Shown: in pieces, positions 54,952 through 63,533 of the stretch
How the letters are laid out: each line of letters opens with the position of its first letter
Position numbering within the stretch: the first letter of the stretch is position 1
NCBI RefSeq assembly: GCF_022867885.1
Contig: NZ_JALIFP010000010.1
Coordinates: 62,001 to 126,000 of the forward strand
Source: Lederbergia sp. NSJ-179
GTDB taxonomy: Bacteria; Bacillota; Bacilli; Bacillales; Bacillaceae_C
DNA: 64,000 nucleotides
Direction of reading: 5' to 3'
Position numbers and translations under genes: made by a program
The notes under the pieces: model-generated
Told to the model about the DNA's origin: nothing
Seen by the model: the letters and a program-made list of their open reading frames with translations, nothing else
Database searches by the model: none

Positions 54952-55710
54952 ATGAAAAAGTCTTTAATCGCCCTAGCAGCAGCCGTTACGTTTACCGGTA
55001 TTGGGATAAATAGCGTATCAGCGGCTACATATGAAGTTCAAGAAGGTGATAGCTTATGGAGTATTTCGCAAAATGAAGGGACAACGGTCGAACAACTAAA
55101 AGAGCTAAATAATTTATCTTCCGACGTGATCTTACCTAATCAAACATTAGAACTGGATGCTCCTAGAGCAGAAGAAATATATAAAGTAAAAGCTGGTGAT
55201 TCTCTTTGGAAAATTGCTAATCATTATCACGTCACGATTCAACAATTAAAAGAATGGAATCAACTCCATTCTGATACGATTCATCCGGGACAAGAACTTA
55301 CAATACAAGAGAATCATTCAGAAAAAGAGACGAAGCAAGTTCAACAAAAAGTAGAGAAGAAAACGGAACAAGTTTCAACGAAGAAAGCGGAACAAGTCCA
55401 GGCTAATCATGAACCCGAAGGAAAAGAGATGACGGTTACCGCTACAGCGTATACAGCCTCATGTAATGGCTGTTCAGGTATAACGGCGACAGGTTTAGAT
55501 CTTAAAAAGAATCCGAATCAAAAAGTCATTGCCGTTGACCCTAAAGTAATCCCGCTCGGTTCAAAAGTTCATGTAGAAGGATATGGTACGGCTGTTGCTG
55601 GAGATACAGGTGGAGCTATTAAAGGAAACAAAATTGATTTGTTTATCCCTTCTAAAGCAGATGCTATCAAATTTGGTGTTCGTACTGTAAAAATTAAAGT
55701 GCTTGAATAA
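54952..55710 (+). CDS. YocH-like cell-wall protein (two LysM plus 3D domain)
   Basis: Secreted peptidoglycan-binding protein. Signal peptide (KKSLIALAAAVTFTGIGINSVSA). Two LysM modules (YEVQEGDSLWSISQNEG... and YKVKAGDSLWKIANHYH...). Then a Lys/Gln/Glu-rich linker, and a C-terminal 3D domain with TATAYTASC, GITATGLDL, IAVDPKVIPLGSKV and AGDTGGAIKGNKIDLF, the last aspartates naming the fold. 252 residues against 287 for B. subtilis YocH, a WalR-controlled muralytic protein. AAAGGAGG precedes ATG. The WalR box upstream supports the same control. Confidence 0.88.
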   Translation: MKKSLIALAAAVTFTGIGINSVSAATYEVQEGDSLWSISQNEGTTVEQLKELNNLSSDVILPNQTLELDAPRAEEIYKVKAGDSLWKIANHYHVTIQQLKEWNQLHSDTIHPGQELTIQENHSEKETKQVQQKVEKKTEQVSTKKAEQVQANHEPEGKEMTVTATAYTASCNGCSGITATGLDLKKNPNQKVIAVDPKVIPLGSKVHVEGYGTAVAGDTGGAIKGNKIDLFIPSKADAIKFGVRTVKIKVLE

Positions 55711-55717
55711 AGGTTAG

Positions 55718-55765
55718 GATTGTCTAAAAGGAGTCATGGTGATGCCTTTTAGACAATCTTTTTTT
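55718..55765 (+). terminator. Intrinsic terminator after the yocH-like gene
   Basis: GATTGTCTAAAAGG and CCTTTTAGACAATC followed by TTTTTTT. Confidence 0.92.
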
Positions 55766-55766
55766 G

Positions 55767-55922
55767 AAAGGTAAGAAAGAAAAATTGGCTAATGTTTGGA
55801 TCTAGCTCCAGGCGCCATCGGCTCGAGGTCAAATAACCTGAGACAATAAAAGTCAAGACCGGACTTTTCTTGTCTCAGAACATTTGCTTGTCGCCGATAG
55901 GCGGGCGCCTTGCGCTTTTCTT
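55767..55922 (-). repeat. Dispersed palindromic repeat, family A, copy 4 (inverted)
   Basis: Same order as copy 2 on the minus strand: AAGAAAAGCGCAAGGCGCC, TGAGACAAGAAAAGTCCGG, TTGTCTCAGG, GGCGCCTGGAGCTAGATCC and the A+T-rich tail. Confidence 0.88.
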
Positions 55923-56010
55923 ATTGATTTTTCAAAAGGCTTTATGTAGAGTAGAGTAGGAATAATTCTCTACCAGGTCTTGGTTGGATAAGGATAAGGA
56001 GAATGTTTGC

Positions 56011-56652
56011 TTGAAAAAAGGCCGTAAAAAAGGAATAAATCAAAAGAAATCTCGATCCACTATAAGAAGAATCATCTTAAGTTTTTTACTTATTCCGTTT
56101 GTCATGATTCTGTTATTTAGTATTTATATAAGCCATTTATATACAAAAGAGCAAAATGAGGAGAAACCGCTTATACCTGAAGAATTTATCCCTATCTATA
56201 AAGCAGCAGAGCAAGAATTCGGCGTTCCTTGGTATTTATTAGCCGCTCATCATCGAGTCGAGACCATTTTTTCCACGATGGATCCTATGTTATCACCGGC
56301 TGGGGCAGAAGGCCCGATGCAGTTTATGCCTTGTACTTTTGTAGGCTGGTCCCATCCAAGCTGTGAAGGATTAGGAAAAGGGGAGATTCCGGATGAGGAT
56401 AAAATGAATCCAGCCATTATAAAAAAATATAACGGATATGGAATAGATGCGAATGGGGATGGGAAGGCAGATCCTTGGGATATTGAGGATGCTATTTTTA
56501 GCGCCGCTAATTTTTTGGCGCATTCTGGTGCAGCGGATGGAGAAGTGGATAAGGCCGTCTTTGCTTATAATCACAGTGACCAATATGTTGAAGATGTTCT
56601 TTATTATATGGAATTATATAAAGAAAAATACGAAAACAAAGTTTCTCAATAA
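56011..56652 (+). CDS. Membrane-anchored lytic transglycosylase-like protein
   Basis: 213 residues. A very basic N-terminus (KKGRKKGINQKKSRS), one membrane helix (IILSFLLIPFVMILLFSIYIS), then an SLT/lysozyme-like domain. Ser/Gly-rich GAEGPMQFMPCTF is the G-x-M-Q-x-M-P motif, and a calcium-loop-like DANGDGKADPWDIEDAIFSAANFL follows (core GDGKADPWD). The catalytic Glu is probably in HHRVETIFS. TTG 56011 has AAGGAGAA upstream; an in-frame TTG nine codons earlier lacks one. It should cut glycan strands outside the membrane. Confidence 0.83.
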   Translation: MKKGRKKGINQKKSRSTIRRIILSFLLIPFVMILLFSIYISHLYTKEQNEEKPLIPEEFIPIYKAAEQEFGVPWYLLAAHHRVETIFSTMDPMLSPAGAEGPMQFMPCTFVGWSHPSCEGLGKGEIPDEDKMNPAIIKKYNGYGIDANGDGKADPWDIEDAIFSAANFLAHSGAADGEVDKAVFAYNHSDQYVEDVLYYMELYKEKYENKVSQ

Positions 56653-56665
56653 TTTTTTATAATCA

Positions 56666-56694
56666 AAAACGGGAGAATGACTCTCCCGTTTTTA
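56666..56694. terminator. Bidirectional terminator
   Basis: AAAACGGGAGA and TCTCCCGTTTTT around ATGAC, between two converging genes. Confidence 0.9.
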
Positions 56695-56699
56695 ACTTG

Positions 56700-56963
56700 T
56701 TACGTATTGTTTTTACCTCTAGCAACAGCGCCAAGAATCAAACTTAAAACAAAAACAAGAATCAATGATCCAATTAAGGCTGGAATAATAGCCATGCCTG
56801 CCAATTGCGGTCCCCAGTCTCCAAACAGGGCGCCTCCTATCCAAGCTCCAACAATTCCTGCAATAATATTTCCAATAATTCCTCCAGGAACATCTTTTCC
56901 AAGAATTAAACTTGCAATCCAGCCAATAATTCCACCAATGATTAGGTATAACAAAAAGGTCAT
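56700..56963 (-). CDS. GlsB/YeaQ/YmgE-family membrane protein
   Basis: 87 residues with three glycine-rich hydrophobic stretches: LLYLIIGGIIGWIASLILG, GGIIGNIIAGIVGAWIGG and ALIGSLILVFVLSLILGA. This G-x-x-G-W-[IL]-A and GNI-x-G-I-V-G-A pattern is the family signature (transglycosylase-associated protein). The name is historical; the proteins are stress-linked and no enzyme activity is shown. ATG has AAGGAGATG upstream. The 398-base gap upstream of acnA has regulatory DNA only. Confidence 0.88.
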   Translation of the reverse strand: MTFLLYLIIGGIIGWIASLILGKDVPGGIIGNIIAGIVGAWIGGALFGDWGPQLAGMAIIPALIGSLILVFVLSLILGAVARGKNNT

Positions 56964-57257
56964 TATCACTCATCTCCTTAGAATTAATGATTTTTTATCA
57001 AGCTTGCTTTTATTATTACCGATCGTACTCACGATAAACATTATAGAAAATTTTGAATAATTTTACCTTGGACATACTGGATGCTACTTTCTTTCAAGGA
57101 ATACCTGTAGCTGTAGAATGGGATAGTATAACCCGAATAGTTCATTTTTATTTTCTTCTCCTTATTTTTTTGATATGATGGTTGATGGATTATAGAATGC
57201 TAGTTTTTGAATAGGATAAGTAATTTTTATTGGAAACCATAACTTTCTTAATATTTA

Positions 57258-57280
57258 CTTATAACGATAATTATTATAAG
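57258..57280. promoter_or_regulatory. Dyad upstream of aconitase, CcpC-site-like
   Basis: CTTATAA, nine bases, TTATAAG: perfect arms about 80 bases before the start codon. B. subtilis CcpC binds ATAA-N7-TTAT dyads in front of citB; here the inner spacing is nine, so the match is approximate. Confidence 0.5.
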
Positions 57281-57361
57281 ATAGTATTGAGTAAAGGTTA
57301 GCGAATTCAAACCGCGTCATTGGAAATTTGGTTTGATTTATTAGGAGATGGGGGTTTTTTT

Positions 57362-60079
57362 ATGGGATTACAATCCAAAAATGATGTTTTTAAGGCCCGT
57401 TCATCATTCGAATTGAACGGCAAACGGTATCACTACTATCGCTTATCCGCCTTAGAGGAAGCAGGTGTCGCAAAAGTAGGACGCCTACCATATTCGATTA
57501 AAGTTTTATTAGAATCTGTACTCCGGCAAATGGATGGACGAGTGATTCAAAAAACTCATGTTGAAGATTTAGCAAAATGGGCGGAAGATAGTAAAAATGA
57601 TGGGGAAGTTCCATTTAAGCCTTCCCGCGTTATTTTGCAAGACTTTACAGGAGTTCCTGCTGTCGTCGATCTTGCTTCACTTAGAAAAGCAATGTCTGAC
57701 ATGGGTGGAGATGCTGAAAAAATTAATCCAGAAATTCCGGTTGACTTAGTGATTGACCACTCTGTTCAGGTTGACTCCTATGGAACACCAGAAGCTCTGC
57801 AAACGAATATGGATTTTGAATTCGAAAGAAATGCTGAACGATATGAATTTTTAAGTTGGGCACAAAAGGCATTTGAAAATTATCGTGCTGTCCCACCTGC
57901 AACAGGTATTGTTCACCAAGTGAATCTTGAATATTTAGCTAATGTGGTCCATGCGGTTGAAACGCCAGATGGAGATTTTGAGGCCTATCCTGATACTTTA
58001 GTTGGCACTGACTCACATACAACGATGATTAATGGTATTGGCGTACTTGGCTGGGGTGTTGGCGGAATTGAAGCTGAAGCTGGTATGCTTGGTCAGCCAT
58101 CTTATTTTCCAATTCCTGAAGTAGTGGGAGTTAAATTAACAGGTGAATTACCGAATGAAGCAACAGCCACTGACCTTGCTTTAAAAGTGACGCAAGTACT
58201 TCGATCACACGGGGTAGTGGGGAAATTTGTTGAATTTTACGGTCCAGGAGTTGCTACATTACCATTAGCTGACCGGGCAACGATTGCCAATATGGCACCA
58301 GAGTATGGAGCTACATGTGGATTTTTCCCTGTAGATGATGAAACATTAAATTATTTGCACCTTACTGGACGCCCGGAGGAACAAATACAACTTGTTGAAA
58401 CATATTTAAAACAAAATGATCTATTCTTCACTGTTGATAAAGAGGATCCAGTTTATAAAGATGTTGTCGAGTTAGATTTATCAGAAATCGAAGCGAATCT
58501 ATCTGGTCCAAAACGACCTCAAGACTTGATTCCACTATCAAAAATGAAAACATCTTTTGAAGATGCTCTTCAAGCACCAGCAGGAAATCAAGGTTTTGGG
58601 TTAACAGCAAAAGAAATTGAAAAAGAAGCAACCGTTAAATTTAATAATGGTGACAAAGTCACTATGAAAACAGGTGCTGTAGCTATTGCGGCGATTACAA
58701 GCTGTACCAATACCTCGAATCCATACGTGATGCTTGGAGCCGGATTACTCGCGAAAAAAGCGGTCGAAAAAGGTTTGGAAGTGCCGAAGTATGTCAAAAC
58801 TTCGCTTGCTCCAGGGTCCAAAGTAGTAACGGGTTATTTACGTGATGCTGGCTTAATGCCTTATCTATCAAAACTTGGCTTTGACTTGGTTGGTTATGGA
58901 TGTACTACATGTATTGGAAACTCTGGTCCTTTAAAAGAAGAAATTGAAAAAGCGATCATGGATAGTGACTTACTTGTTACATCTGTCCTTTCAGGTAACC
59001 GTAATTTTGAAGGCCGAATCCATCCACTTGTTAGAGGGAACTATTTAGCATCACCTCCACTAGTTGTTGCTTACGCACTTGCAGGTACAGTTGATATTGA
59101 TTTGAATCATGAACCGCTTGGAAAAGATAAAGATGGAAATGATGTGTTCATGAAGGATATCTGGCCATCCAAAGAGGAGATAGCTGAGGCTGTACGCAGC
59201 ACAGTTACACCAGAGCTTTTCCGCAAAGAATATGAACATGTTTTTGATGACAACAAACGGTGGAACGAAATTAAAACAAGTAATGATCCTTTATATAAAT
59301 GGAATAAAGATTCCACTTATATCCAGAATCCACCGTTCTTTGAAGATTTATCTGATGACCTAGAAACGGTTCAACCACTTACTGGTTTAAGAGTTGTGGG
59401 TAAATTTGGGGATTCTGTTACAACAGACCATATTTCTCCAGCAGGGGCGATTGGAAAAGATACTCCAGCAGGAAAATACCTCATTGAAAAAGGTGTAAAA
59501 CCACGTGACTTTAACTCGTACGGTTCTCGTCGGGGTAACCATGAAGTGATGATGCGTGGAACTTTTGCCAATATTCGGATTCGCAATCAAATTGCTCCAG
59601 GTACAGAGGGTGGATTCACAACCTATTGGCCTACAGAAGACATTATCCCTATTTATGATGCTTGCATGCGTTATAAAGAAGAGGGTACCGGTCTTGTTGT
59701 ACTCGCTGGAAAAGATTATGGTATGGGATCCTCACGTGACTGGGCCGCAAAAGGTACCAATCTTTTAGGAATTAAAACCGTGATTGCGGAAAGTTTTGAG
59801 CGAATTCACCGTTCTAATTTAGCGATGATGGGTGTACTTCCACTACAATTCAAAAAAGGTGAAAATGCGGAGACGCTTGGCTTGACTGGAAAAGAAGTCA
59901 TCAATGTCCATGTGGATGAAAAAGTCAAACCACGTGATATCGTTAAAGTAACAGCCATTTCCGAAGATGGTACGAAGAAAGAATTTGAAGTATTGGTTCG
60001 CTTTGATTCGGAAGTAGAAATAGACTACTACCGTAATGGCGGAATTTTACAACTGGTTCTTCGCGGTAAACTAGCTTAA
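57362..60079 (+). CDS. acnA: Aconitate hydratase AcnA (CitB)
   Basis: TCA-cycle enzyme converting citrate to isocitrate; in Bacillus it also binds RNA when its cluster is lost. 905 residues (B. subtilis 909). [4Fe-4S] ligands Cys448 (TSCTNTSNP), Cys514 and Cys517 ([10 protein letters not shown]). Also [25 protein letters not shown] (core DSHTTMING) and the C-terminal swivel domain with [16 protein letters not shown] 57362 has AGGAGATGGGGG upstream; the frame is open 14 codons earlier but without a ribosome site. Confidence 0.97.
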   Translation: MGLQSKNDVFKARSSFELNGKRYHYYRLSALEEAGVAKVGRLPYSIKVLLESVLRQMDGRVIQKTHVEDLAKWAEDSKNDGEVPFKPSRVILQDFTGVPAVVDLASLRKAMSDMGGDAEKINPEIPVDLVIDHSVQVDSYGTPEALQTNMDFEFERNAERYEFLSWAQKAFENYRAVPPATGIVHQVNLEYLANVVHAVETPDGDFEAYPDTLVGTDSHTTMINGIGVLGWGVGGIEAEAGMLGQPSYFPIPEVVGVKLTGELPNEATATDLALKVTQVLRSHGVVGKFVEFYGPGVATLPLADRATIANMAPEYGATCGFFPVDDETLNYLHLTGRPEEQIQLVETYLKQNDLFFTVDKEDPVYKDVVELDLSEIEANLSGPKRPQDLIPLSKMKTSFEDALQAPAGNQGFGLTAKEIEKEATVKFNNGDKVTMKTGAVAIAAITSCTNTSNPYVMLGAGLLAKKAVEKGLEVPKYVKTSLAPGSKVVTGYLRDAGLMPYLSKLGFDLVGYGCTTCIGNSGPLKEEIEKAIMDSDLLVTSVLSGNRNFEGRIHPLVRGNYLASPPLVVAYALAGTVDIDLNHEPLGKDKDGNDVFMKDIWPSKEEIAEAVRSTVTPELFRKEYEHVFDDNKRWNEIKTSNDPLYKWNKDSTYIQNPPFFEDLSDDLETVQPLTGLRVVGKFGDSVTTDHISPAGAIGKDTPAGKYLIEKGVKPRDFNSYGSRRGNHEVMMRGTFANIRIRNQIAPGTEGGFTTYWPTEDIIPIYDACMRYKEEGTGLVVLAGKDYGMGSSRDWAAKGTNLLGIKTVIAESFERIHRSNLAMMGVLPLQFKKGENAETLGLTGKEVINVHVDEKVKPRDIVKVTAISEDGTKKEFEVLVRFDSEVEIDYYRNGGILQLVLRGKLA

Positions 60080-60080
60080 A

Positions 60081-60170
60081 GATGTTCAGAAAGTCGATAA
60101 AAATAGCTGTTATCAGGATGAGGGTCCTCCGCTAAATCTGACCACGTCAACGCGGAAGTCAGTGCATCCC
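60081..60170 (+). repeat. Composite degenerate repeat after acnA (family-B-like)
   Basis: Begins GATGTTCAGAAAGTCG, similar to the left end of the mini-element at 9581. It continues with GGGTCCTCCGCTAAATCTGA, CACGTCAACGCGGAAGTCAG and TGCATCCC, the word order of family B. Confidence 0.4.
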
Positions 60171-60178
60171 TACAAGTA

Positions 60179-60224
60179 AGAAAGCACTTTGCAGACAGTT
60201 TTTAAGGCAAAGTGTTTTCTTCAG
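60179..60224 (+). terminator. Intrinsic terminator after acnA
   Basis: AAGAAAGCACTTTGC and GCAAAGTGTTTTCTT pair, with T's near the 3' end. Confidence 0.75.
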
Positions 60225-60308
60225 AAAATAAAAAGTTTGAAAATTTGGTTTAGTCAGTTCCTTTTTTGTGAATAGTAGTAAAAAGATACGGTGAAGGAGT
60301 GATACATA

Positions 60309-60437
60309 ATGAGAAAAATACGCAGAAAATCTTTTTCGGATCTTGTCCAAGAAAATAAACAAGCTTTGATGAAAGATGCCAAAGCAATTGAAAAAATAGA
60401 AACAAAATTGGAAGAAAAGCACTCAAAAAGAGCTTAA
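60309..60437 (+). CDS. FbpB-family small basic protein
   Basis: 42 residues: MRKIRRKSFSDLVQENKQAL followed by MKDAKAIEKIETKLEEKHSKRA. The start M-R-K-x-R-R-x-S-F-x-x-L-V-x-x-N-K and the later D-x-x-A-I-E-K-I-E are the pattern of the Fur-regulated basic protein B family. In B. subtilis FbpB works with the small RNA FsrA in iron sparing. AAGGAG precedes ATG. Being next to aconitase, an FsrA-type target, is suggestive. No clear Fur box was found upstream. Confidence 0.75.
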   Translation: MRKIRRKSFSDLVQENKQALMKDAKAIEKIETKLEEKHSKRA

Positions 60438-60452
60438 ATAATCCTCATAAAT

Positions 60453-60490
60453 CTCCCTCTTTCCGTTAAAAATATAACGGAAAGGGGGAG
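60453..60490 (+). promoter_or_regulatory. Long hairpin sequestering the sspN ribosome site
   Basis: Bases 60453-60468 pair with 60475-60490 in a 16-base stem (one G-T pair) with a six-base loop. The right arm contains GGGGGAG, the sspN Shine-Dalgarno, and ends five bases before the start codon. It could hold back translation or mark the end of the previous message. Confidence 0.65.
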
Positions 60491-60495
60491 TAGTA

Positions 60496-60639
60496 ATGAG
60501 CAAACCAAACAGAAGTCAACAAAACTTTACTCCGGATCATCTTGGAGAAAAAAGTGTGGCAATTGACGCTAATAAAGGAAAAAAGATGGCGAATAAAACG
60601 AATAAAAGTCCCGATGTGATTCAAACTAAAGGGGAATAA
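60496..60639 (+). CDS. sspN: Small acid-soluble spore protein N
   Basis: 47 residues. MSKPNRSQQNFTPDHLGEKS, then NKGKKMANKTNKSPDVIQTKGE in two parts (NKGKKM and VIQTKGE), matching SspN with the P-x-H-L-G and terminal I-Q-T-K-G-E. Expressed in the forespore under SigG in B. subtilis with tlp. Here tlp follows 32 bases later. The ribosome site GGGGGAG lies inside a stem. Confidence 0.9.
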   Translation: MSKPNRSQQNFTPDHLGEKSVAIDANKGKKMANKTNKSPDVIQTKGE

Positions 60640-60671
60640 AAATTTTATCATCCGAGAAGGGGTGTTTTATT

Positions 60672-60911
60672 GTGGAAAACGATAAGTATCAACCCAAGCC
60701 TGATGATCGTAGCGACAATGTGGAAAAACTGCAAGAAATGATTGATAATACGATTGAGAATATGGAAGAAGCAGAAGAAGCGATGGAATTTTCTGAAGGT
60801 GAACAAAAAGAAAAAATTTCCGAGAAAAATGAAAGACGGCGTCAAAGTCTCGAAGGTATGCGGGAAGAAATAAAAGACGAGGCGAATGCTCAAGAAAATC
60901 GTTATGAATAA
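60672..60911 (+). CDS. tlp: Small acid-soluble spore protein Tlp
   Basis: 79 residues. YQPKPDDRSDNVEKLQEMIDNTIENMEEAEEAMEF (core PDDRSDNVEKLQ) is the Tlp signature, followed by a charged helical C-terminus. GTG start with AAGGGGTG upstream. sspN-tlp order as in B. subtilis. A minor forespore protein. Confidence 0.94.
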   Translation: MENDKYQPKPDDRSDNVEKLQEMIDNTIENMEEAEEAMEFSEGEQKEKISEKNERRRQSLEGMREEIKDEANAQENRYE

Positions 60912-60916
60912 TATTT

Positions 60917-60944
60917 AAACCGGCATTTATGCCGGTTTTTTTTG
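60917..60944 (+). terminator. Intrinsic terminator after tlp
   Basis: AAACCGGCATTTATGCCGG followed by TTTTTTTT. Confidence 0.92.
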
Positions 60945-60950
60945 CGGGAT

Positions 60951-61104
60951 AGGAAAGTATAAAAATTGGCTAATGTTTGGATCTAGCTCCAGGCGCCATC
61001 GGCTCGAGGTCAAATAACCTGAGACAATAAAAGTCAAGACCGGACTTTTCTTGTCTCAGGTTATTTGCTTGTCGACGATTACGGGCGCCTTGCGCTTTTC
61101 TTAA
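60951..61104 (-). repeat. Dispersed palindromic repeat, family A, copy 5 (inverted, longest stem)
   Basis: As copies 3 and 4, but the inner stem is longer, because CAAATAACCTGAGACAA pairs with TTGTCTCAGGTTATTTG without break. The next mismatch (T against C) is shared by all copies with this arm. Confidence 0.88.
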
Positions 61105-61162
61105 ACCCTTTTTCTTTCTAGAAATCAAAAGAATGTGATAGAATTAACATAAGAAAAGGAGC

Positions 61163-61219
61163 AAAGGCTAAATTCGCGACAACAACCGTAACGCCTTTGT
61201 GACCTGATTCTGCAACCCA
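61163..61219 (+). repeat. Degenerate family-B-like repeat (tentative)
   Basis: AAAGGCTAAATTCGCGACAA and GTAACGCCTTTGTGACC: AAAGGC and GCCTTT are complementary, and the order of words (GGCTAA, CGCG, AACGCC, TGACC) is that of 47206-47262. It lies just before yneP. Confidence 0.5.
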
Positions 61220-61235
61220 AAGAAGGTGAAATCAT

Positions 61236-61676
61236 ATGTTTATGTCAGAAACAAATATAGAGGTTCGATATGCGGAAACGGATCAAATGGGGATTGTATA
61301 TCATGCTAATTATCTTATTTGGATGGAAATTGGAAGGACAAAATTAATGGAAGACCTGGGTTTTCATTATACAAAAATGGAGGAGGATGGTATTTTGGCC
61401 CCTGTGATTGATATTCAGGTTTCCTATCATCACCCCGTTAAATATGGGGATGATATTACGATTAAAACTTGGATTGAAGATTATAATGGGTTAAGAACAA
61501 CGTACGGTTATAAAATTTTTTCTAATCATGACAATCTAGTGGTAACTGGATTTTCAAAGCATGTATGCGTCAAAAAAGATACCTTTAAACCCCTTTCTTT
61601 ACGTAAATTATATCCCGACTGGCACCAAGCCTATTTGAAAGCTAAAAAAGATCCGCATATAGAAGGACTTAAGTAA
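61236..61676 (+). CDS. yneP: Acyl-CoA thioesterase YneP (YbgC/FadM-type hotdog)
   Basis: 146 residues, hot-dog fold. VRYAETDQMGIVYHANYLIWMEIGR near residue 10 contains the catalytic aspartate (YAETDQMGIV) and the H-A-N-Y. Likely hydrolyses short acyl-CoA or other thioesters; substrate unknown. AAGGTGA precedes ATG. The stop touches the yneQ start, so the two are coupled. The order yneP-yneQ-yneR is conserved. Confidence 0.9.
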   Translation: MFMSETNIEVRYAETDQMGIVYHANYLIWMEIGRTKLMEDLGFHYTKMEEDGILAPVIDIQVSYHHPVKYGDDITIKTWIEDYNGLRTTYGYKIFSNHDNLVVTGFSKHVCVKKDTFKPLSLRKLYPDWHQAYLKAKKDPHIEGLK

Positions 61677-61985
61677 ATGGCCTTCGGAATAACAAAAAAG
61701 GAACTCAAACATTGGAAGCAAGAAATTGATCAGGGGAAAATAGCTTTTCTCACTCATTATTGGATAGATGATCGCTTCCCGAACTCTAAGACGGTAACAA
61801 AGGTAGGCTGCTCCGACTTGGAAAAGCTTGCAGATTGGGGAAAAAGTCATCAATTAAAAAAGGAATGGATCCATTATAGAATGGATGGTTATTCCCATTT
61901 TGATCTACTTGGAGATAAACAGATAGAAATTTTACAAAAGGAAGGCCTGCTTGATCAGGTTTTGTCAAAGATACAGCTTGATTGA
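61677..61985 (+). CDS. yneQ: YneQ family protein
   Basis: 102 residues. ITHYWIDDRFPNSKTVTKVGCSDLEKLADWGK (core HYWIDDRFP and VGCSD) and the end HFDLLG match YneQ by pattern and place. ATG follows the yneP stop with no gap. No known function, no membrane segment. Confidence 0.87.
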   Translation: MAFGITKKELKHWKQEIDQGKIAFLTHYWIDDRFPNSKTVTKVGCSDLEKLADWGKSHQLKKEWIHYRMDGYSHFDLLGDKQIEILQKEGLLDQVLSKIQLD

Positions 61986-62011
61986 TGAATAGAGGATGGG
62001 AGGTTTTATAA

Positions 62012-62299
62012 ATGAAAATACAACTGACTGACAGAGCAGCTGATTGGTTTGAGTCAGAGATGCATCTACATACAGATGACTATGTCCGTTTTTATGTCCG
62101 CTACGGTGGATCAAGCCCCGTGCAGCAAGGCTTTTCATTAGGAGTGAATAAAGAAGAACCAATGGATCCGGGCGTCGAGATGAATAAAAATGGCATCACC
62201 TATTTCATTGAAGCTCGAGATATATGGTACTTTGATGGGCATGATCTAGTGGTTGATTATAATGAGAAGCAAGATGAACCGAACTACCAATATCAATAG
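62012..62299 (+). CDS. yneR: YneR, HesB/IscA-like fold protein
   Basis: 95 residues of the HesB-like domain group. DDYVRFYVRYGGSSPVQQGFSLGV (core VRYGGSS) resembles IscA, but no cysteine is present, so it cannot hold a cluster in the usual way. Conserved next to yneQ. GGAGG precedes ATG. Function unknown. Confidence 0.88.
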   Translation: MKIQLTDRAADWFESEMHLHTDDYVRFYVRYGGSSPVQQGFSLGVNKEEPMDPGVEMNKNGITYFIEARDIWYFDGHDLVVDYNEKQDEPNYQYQ

Positions 62300-62302
62300 T
62301 AT

Positions 62303-62363
62303 AAAACAGAGCTGTTCCATACAAACCGTTCTACATGAAGGATGGGACAGCTCTGTTTTTTAT
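62303..62363. terminator. Bidirectional terminator between yneR and the CapA-like gene
   Basis: AAAACAGAGCTGT and ACAGCTCTGTTTTTT form the stem with a long loop. It serves both converging genes. Confidence 0.85.
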
Positions 62364-63493
62364 TTCGGCAGCATAAATTGTTTTATTTCATTGCCTGTTC
62401 TGTTGGTCAATCCTTTTTCGTTCGCGTTATCCAATGGGTAGACACGATAGGTACTAGCTTGTTTGCTGGCATTAAAGGTAGGATGAAAGTCAATATTCTC
62501 TATCGTTGTATTGCTTTTTGAATCGCTCCCTTTTTTCTTCAGGGTCACTTCAAACATTCCACCGAGATCCTTATACACATTTTCCGTATTCTGCCCGGAC
62601 AAAAAATTGCCTAAAGAATAAATGACCACACCCTTTGTTCCATCCGCTTTATCGATCCATTCTATCGGTTGTAAAACATGCGGATGAGAACCAAAAATAA
62701 TATCAGCACCTGCCTCCATCATTTGATGGGCTAGTTGTTTTTGTGTTTGATTTGGCTCACGTTCATATTCCTTTCCCCAATGTAAAGCTAGTAATACGAT
62801 ATCCGCTTTTTCTTTCGCTTCTTTTATATCTTTTTCCATTTGTTTTGGATCGATCAAGCTGACGAGATAATCTTTGCCTTCCGGAATGGGTACTCCATTT
62901 GTTCCGTATGAATAAGCCAAGACAGCGATTTGAATCCCTTTTACATTCATTATTCTAATTGTTTTTTTATCTTCCGGGCTTTTAAAGGTTCCTGTATACG
63001 GTAATTTTTTTTGTTCGTAATAATCGATCGCACTTAGTATTCCTTTTTCCCCTTTGTCTAGCATATGGTTATTGGCTGTTGTTACCATATCCACGCCAGC
63101 CTCCATGAGCGCATCGATGATTTCATGGGGACTATTAAAGGATGGGTAGCTAGAGAGTCCTAATGCCGATCCACCTGGAATAGACTCCTGATTGGCGATT
63201 AAGAAATCAGGCTTTTGCAATAAAGAATATACAGGCTTCAGTATCGGCTCAAAATTATACCCATTATTTGTTTTCGCATCATTGTAGACCCTGTCATGAA
63301 TCAAAATATCACCAATTCCGGCAATTACAGCCTCTGTTTCATATTGTTTTGCCTCATGTGCAAAAGTACTTTGGGAATGCCAAGTCATTTTATATGCAGA
63401 GGAGGTGGAATTTTTATAAATCAATAAACCGATACTGACGAAAATCAACAGGGAAAGAATGGATATCGTTATAAACGATATTTTGTTTTTCAT
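62360..63493 (-). CDS. CapA-family metallophosphatase-like protein (PGA capsule/YwtB type)
   Basis: 377 residues. An N-terminal membrane helix (ISFITISILSLLIFVSIGLLIY). Then the CapA domain: GIGDILIHDRVYNDA (metal Asp), ANNHMLDKGEKGI (Asn-His), LHWGKEYEREPNQTQKQLA (core HWGKEYE), and IFGSHPHVLQPIEW (His pair), together a calcineurin-like metal site. B. subtilis relatives (CapA/PgsA, YwtB) act in poly-gamma-glutamate export, but this gene stands alone, without capB/C, so another extracellular role is likely. ATG 63493 has AAGGAGG upstream. Confidence 0.88.
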   Translation of the reverse strand: MKNKISFITISILSLLIFVSIGLLIYKNSTSSAYKMTWHSQSTFAHEAKQYETEAVIAGIGDILIHDRVYNDAKTNNGYNFEPILKPVYSLLQKPDFLIANQESIPGGSALGLSSYPSFNSPHEIIDALMEAGVDMVTTANNHMLDKGEKGILSAIDYYEQKKLPYTGTFKSPEDKKTIRIMNVKGIQIAVLAYSYGTNGVPIPEGKDYLVSLIDPKQMEKDIKEAKEKADIVLLALHWGKEYEREPNQTQKQLAHQMMEAGADIIFGSHPHVLQPIEWIDKADGTKGVVIYSLGNFLSGQNTENVYKDLGGMFEVTLKKKGSDSKSNTTIENIDFHPTFNASKQASTYRVYPLDNANEKGLTNRTGNEIKQFMLPK

Positions 63494-63533
63494 ACAATCC
63501 TCCTTCACATGCAGCCCATGATATAGTTTTAGG

